DNA from: Trinickia mobilis
GTDB lineage: Bacteria; Pseudomonadota; Gammaproteobacteria; Burkholderiales; Burkholderiaceae
Length of the DNA stretch: 64,000 nucleotides
Assembly (NCBI RefSeq): GCF_017315705.1
Contig: NZ_JAFLRF010000003.1
Location: forward strand, 163,142 to 227,141
Direction: 5' to 3'
Under the pieces are notes generated by a model. The model did not search any database, was not told where the DNA came from, and worked only from the letters and a program-made list of their open reading frames with translations. Of this stretch, positions 63,101-64,000 are shown piece after piece. How positions within the stretch are numbered: position 1 is the first letter of the stretch; each line of letters begins with the position of its first letter. A program made the translations under genes and the position numbers.

Positions 63101-63613
63101 ACGTTGAACCTCCTCACCGAAACCGGACAAGTGATGTTTCGCTATGCCAGCGCGACCGCGCGCGACTATCTGTCCGCGTGGCTCGCGCACCTGGTCTATT
63201 GCGCCGTGCGGCCGGACGGACCGCGCCGCACCGTCTGGCACGGCGGCAAAGAGAGCTTCGAGCTGACGCCGGTCGCGGCCCCGCTCGATCAACTCGCGCC
63301 GCTCGCCGCGCTGTTTGCCGCAGGTCGCTCGCTGCCGTTGCGCTTTTTCCCGAAAAGCGCTTGGGCCAAGGCCAGCGACAGCGATTCCGCCGCGCTCGGC
63401 GCATGGGTCAACGACCGCGTGCGCGGCGAATCGGACGACCCGGCGTTGCGCATCGCGTGGCGCGGCGCGAACCTGTCGCTCGACGAGCCGTTCGGCACGC
63501 TCGCGCACCTCGTGTTCGATCCGCTGATCCAGCACCTGAGGAGCGGCATCGACGCCCCCCATGCTCACTTACGTTCGCTGCCCGCTCCCCCAAGCGGACG
63601 GGAGGCGTCATGA
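60146..63613 (+). CDS. recC: RecBCD enzyme subunit RecC (exodeoxyribonuclease V gamma)
   Basis: An 1155-residue RecC: N-terminal MLQLFYSNRYETLVDALLDD, then IIVPSAAVRRRLELDIAVRQ (the RecC helicase-like start), PPLHIALLRELSRWIDV, LLVVCPDLAAAGPLID-type segments and the inactive nuclease-like C terminus. RecC recognises Chi and holds RecB and RecD. The last ~20 residues (IDAPHAHLRSLPAPPSGREA) are encoded by repeat copy E and are not RecC-like. The stop overlaps the recB start (ATGA). Confidence 0.92.
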   Translation: MLQLFYSNRYETLVDALLDDLPAARSDPWGAQQIIVPSAAVRRRLELDIAVRQGVCANVNFSYLAQWLWAQIGGVIPVPAHSPLAPDRLVWRCYRLLGGDHADAGWNASPRLSTYLAAADAPMRYELARRVATVLDHYLTYRPEWLTHWQQGGSIFAGGGDASGSAESRGPNLRGASAAAREDERWQAALWRALLAELGGGADARSLAAATPPAYRFLAEARSLDLDAVMRARWPESVSVFALPTMPPLHIALLRELSRWIDVRLYAMNPCRQFWFDIVSVGRIEALDAAGQLDYQEAGHPLLAEWGRQTQAQLHMLHELTESAASAEATRYAESPGSTWLAKVQNAILDLEPEAAAADGEMPGERGIEVHVCHSLSRQLEVLHDRLLAWFNEFDDLAPSDVLVVCPDLAAAGPLIDAVFGTTAGGVASDGRRIPYRITGLPPSQANPIARALLDWLALAERSVGAPELIEWMRVDAVAARYGVDAAALETAQEWLAAAGARRGLAPAVPADDAVPVARHTFSDALMRLFLGYAMPEGGEPVDAWLPVEGASGSEGELLGRLARFVDDLDGFARRASETLAPQAWGELLLDALARFFDHGIAFADSLADVRDAVNALVDVMREGAEQVELPAAVVRAALTEALDDPARGGVPWGGVTFSSLTSLRGLPYRVVCLIGMDDGVLPSLARADEFDLMAAFGKLGDRQRRDDERNLFLDLLLAARDRLFIAYTGRSIRDNAALPPAALVDELLDHLAQVSAGQDATPEQVQDARRVFIVDHPLQPFAAEYFDGKSGLFTYDAERAVLAERIANGDRDPAQPFFADPLPLEAAESIAFDEFERFWRHPARALLRDRLGIVLADAQGELIDTEPFELDYAGRDALAERLLPVLLEAGDDTVAARVQRVAEASPELPGGATGAVWRSRELSALRRLAGNVRSELASGIERVPFVLELTPRWPDTGGVEIFGVHDAALRERLEAIRVPLALHGTLNLLTETGQVMFRYASATARDYLSAWLAHLVYCAVRPDGPRRTVWHGGKESFELTPVAAPLDQLAPLAALFAAGRSLPLRFFPKSAWAKASDSDSAALGAWVNDRVRGESDDPALRIAWRGANLSLDEPFGTLAHLVFDPLIQHLRSGIDAPHAHLRSLPAPPSGREAS
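63555..63606 (+). repeat. Modular palindromic intergenic repeat, copy E (shortest)
   Basis: CCCCCCATGCTCACTTACGT, TCGCTGCCCGCTCCCCC, ending GCGGACGGGAGGC three bases before the recB ATG. It has the same start and end as copies C and D without the internal palindromes. GGGAGG serves as the recB Shine-Dalgarno. The element is translated as the RecC C-terminal tail. Confidence 0.65.
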
Positions 63614-64000
63614 GCGATATCGGCTTTGCGTCATCCGCGCTGCCCGCCCGCGAACTCGACGTCTTCGCGTGCGAGCTCGACGGCGTGAATCAGATCGAGG
63701 CGTCCGCGGGCACCGGCAAGACCTGGAACATCTGCGCGCTCTACGTGCGCTTGCTGCTCGAAAAGAATTTCAACGCCGACCAGATCCTCGTCGTCACCTT
63801 CACGAAGGCCGCGACTGCCGAGTTGCACGAGCGGATTCGCGGCCGGCTCGCTGAGCTCGAGCGCGCGATCGACACGGGCAACGACGGCGGCGATCCGTTC
63901 GTCGCGCGCCTGTTCGAGACGACGCTCGCGGCCGGCGGCATCGAGCCGGAGGCGGCGAAAAAGCGCGTGCGGCGTGCGCTGCGAACGTTCGATCAGGCGG
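63610..64000 (+). CDS. recB: RecBCD enzyme subunit RecB (exodeoxyribonuclease V beta), 5' part
   Basis: The first 130 codons of RecB, cut by the window end: N-terminal region and Walker A (IEASAGTGKTWNICALYVRL) followed by ILVVTFTKAATAELHERIRG, the UvrD-like helicase motifs I and Ia. RecB is the 3'-5' helicase and nuclease of RecBCD, for recombinational repair. Its ATG overlaps the recC stop and is preceded by GGGAGG from repeat copy E. Confidence 0.95.
   Translation, partial: MSDIGFASSALPARELDVFACELDGVNQIEASAGTGKTWNICALYVRLLLEKNFNADQILVVTFTKAATAELHERIRGRLAELERAIDTGNDGGDPFVARLFETTLAAGGIEPEAAKKRVRRALRTFDQA

Overview
The window looks like a chromosome segment of a Burkholderiaceae bacterium of the Burkholderia/Paraburkholderia/Trinickia group. 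The reasons are the very GC-rich codon use, the two-subunit arginine succinyltransferase (AST) operon behind a GlxA/AraC-type ArgR and a basic amino acid ABC transporter, MuxABC-type pumps, a short H-NS-like protein and recC-recB order. This assignment is inference from gene content; no 16S or other marker is present.

Layout: (1) 1-9013, arginine catabolism: end of a polar amino acid ABC ATPase, an ArgR-type regulator, then astC, astA-alpha, astA-beta, astD, astB, astE, mostly overlapping or a few bases apart. (2) 9.2-15.7 kb, a signalling block: EAL-HDOD, HDOD, PAS-GGDEF-EAL and a second EAL-HDOD protein. (3) 16.0-25.4 kb, a MuxABC-OpmB/MdtABC-type efflux operon (adaptor, two different RND permeases, outer-membrane lipoprotein). 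(4) 25.4-27.4 kb, a 42-bp minisatellite, two small envelope proteins and a small conserved protein. (5) 27.4-35.3 kb, a second pump operon on the minus strand (adaptor and two RND permeases, no outer-membrane factor), facing the first. (6) 35.7-46.3 kb, an accessory-looking stretch, visibly less GC-rich between about 36.6 and 43 kb: IclR regulator, candidate small RNA, a DUF2442 remnant, cspA-like gene, XRE regulator, phaB-like reductase, DUF1488 protein, orphan small proteins, an SDR, an H-NS-like protein with two DNA-binding motifs and a histone H1-like tail, and a DUF2339 membrane protein. (7) 46.4-64 kb, core-like genes: ABC-2 exporter (YadGH type), a kinase/response regulator/hybrid kinase operon, an MscS-type channel, cysteine dioxygenase-like gene divergent from a DecR-like Lrp regulator, an FUSC-type membrane protein, recC and the start of recB.

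The most unusual signal is a modular, palindrome-rich intergenic repeat (five copies: 5043, 12072, 17168, 20490, 63555). Four copies end immediately before a start codon; the three that end in GGAGGC supply the Shine-Dalgarno sequence of the next gene. Two copies, in front of the two RND genes, are flanked by a 9-bp direct duplication that contains the start codon, and two others add C-terminal residues to AstA-beta and RecC. The other items of most interest are the tandem-motif H-NS protein, the candidate small RNA with tandem terminators near 36.8 kb, and a low-complexity insertion at the same place in both MdtC-type permeases.
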